A stretch of DNA of 6,655 nt from Verrucomicrobiales bacterium (GTDB taxonomy: Bacteria > Verrucomicrobiota > Verrucomicrobiia > Verrucomicrobiales > DEV007): contig JAKMGR010000609.1 of assembly GCA_022424805.1 (NCBI GenBank), positions 1 to 6,655 on the forward strand, read 5' to 3'. A program made the position numbers and the translations under genes. Under the pieces are notes generated by a model that was not told the DNA's origin, did no database searches, and saw nothing but the letters and a program-made list of their open reading frames with translations. Numbering within the stretch: position 1 is the first letter of the stretch; each line of letters begins with the position of its first letter. Below are positions 6,578-6,655 of the stretch, one piece after another.

Positions 6578-6655
6578 TCATCTGCAAACCCGTATCGAAA
6601 ATCAGGGCCGTAAAAACGAAGATTGAGCTTGGTGTGTGTCCCGCATTTTCTATTC
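6578..6655. other. Unassigned sequence at the right edge
   Basis: No feature here can be assigned with confidence. Two minus-strand frames run in from the edge. One ends at 6578-6576 region with the peptide FYGPDFRYGFADD before a TGA. The other stays open past 6577 to a TGA at 6500-6498, overlapping the HEAT-like remnant in a different frame. Either could be the tail of a gene lying outside the window, which would then abut or overlap the remnant, or neither is coding. Confidence 0.2.

Noticed and set aside
1..6655. tRNA, rRNA, CRISPR array, insertion sequence or tandem repeats
   Set aside because: Reading both strands I saw no regularly spaced repeats, no transposase motifs, no terminal inverted repeats around a gene and no tRNA-like cloverleaf with a proper anticodon arm.

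Overview
The window most likely comes from a free-living, probably aquatic bacterium of the Planctomycetota/Verrucomicrobiota (PVC) group. The main evidence is the left-hand gene: a secreted protein combining a planctomycete-type cytochrome c domain (PSCyt1) with a DUF1549/PSCyt2 domain, an arrangement that is characteristic of and heavily expanded in these two phyla. A secreted type I sulfatase and a very large secreted protein with a LamG domain fit the same lifestyle. I cannot place it below phylum level.

Layout, left to right. (1) Positions 1-1717, minus strand: N-terminal 572 codons of a PSCyt1-DUF1549 protein. It runs off the left edge before its expected DUF1553 half and carries a discoidin-like insert. 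(2) 1718-1763: a 46-base divergent intergenic stretch without a clear promoter. (3) 1764-4895, plus strand: a 1043-residue exported protein of unknown function, with a LamG/jelly-roll domain at about residues 213-377 embedded in a long, probably beta-rich protein. A motif-dense block at residues 578-700 looks like a functional core. (4) 4896-4981: a short convergent intergenic gap holding a compact set of nested inverted repeats (4915-4983). A 19-codon ORF with the best Shine-Dalgarno sequence in the window overlaps it. (5) 4982-6367, minus strand: a complete formylglycine-type sulfatase with signal peptide. (6) 6404-6577, minus strand: an ORF tail resembling the last helices of a HEAT-like repeat protein, with no intact upstream part. 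The sequence from there to the right edge (6578-6655) is not assignable.

How the genes may work together (inference): all three large proteins have export signals. A sulfatase beside a LamG-containing protein and a PSCyt1/DUF1549 protein is what one expects in a locus for breakdown of a sulfated polysaccharide, the sulfatase removing sulfate esters and the LamG and discoidin-like domains binding glycans. The most novel candidate is the large protein at 1764-4895. No transporter, regulator, sulfatase-maturation enzyme, RNA gene, CRISPR array or insertion sequence is visible.
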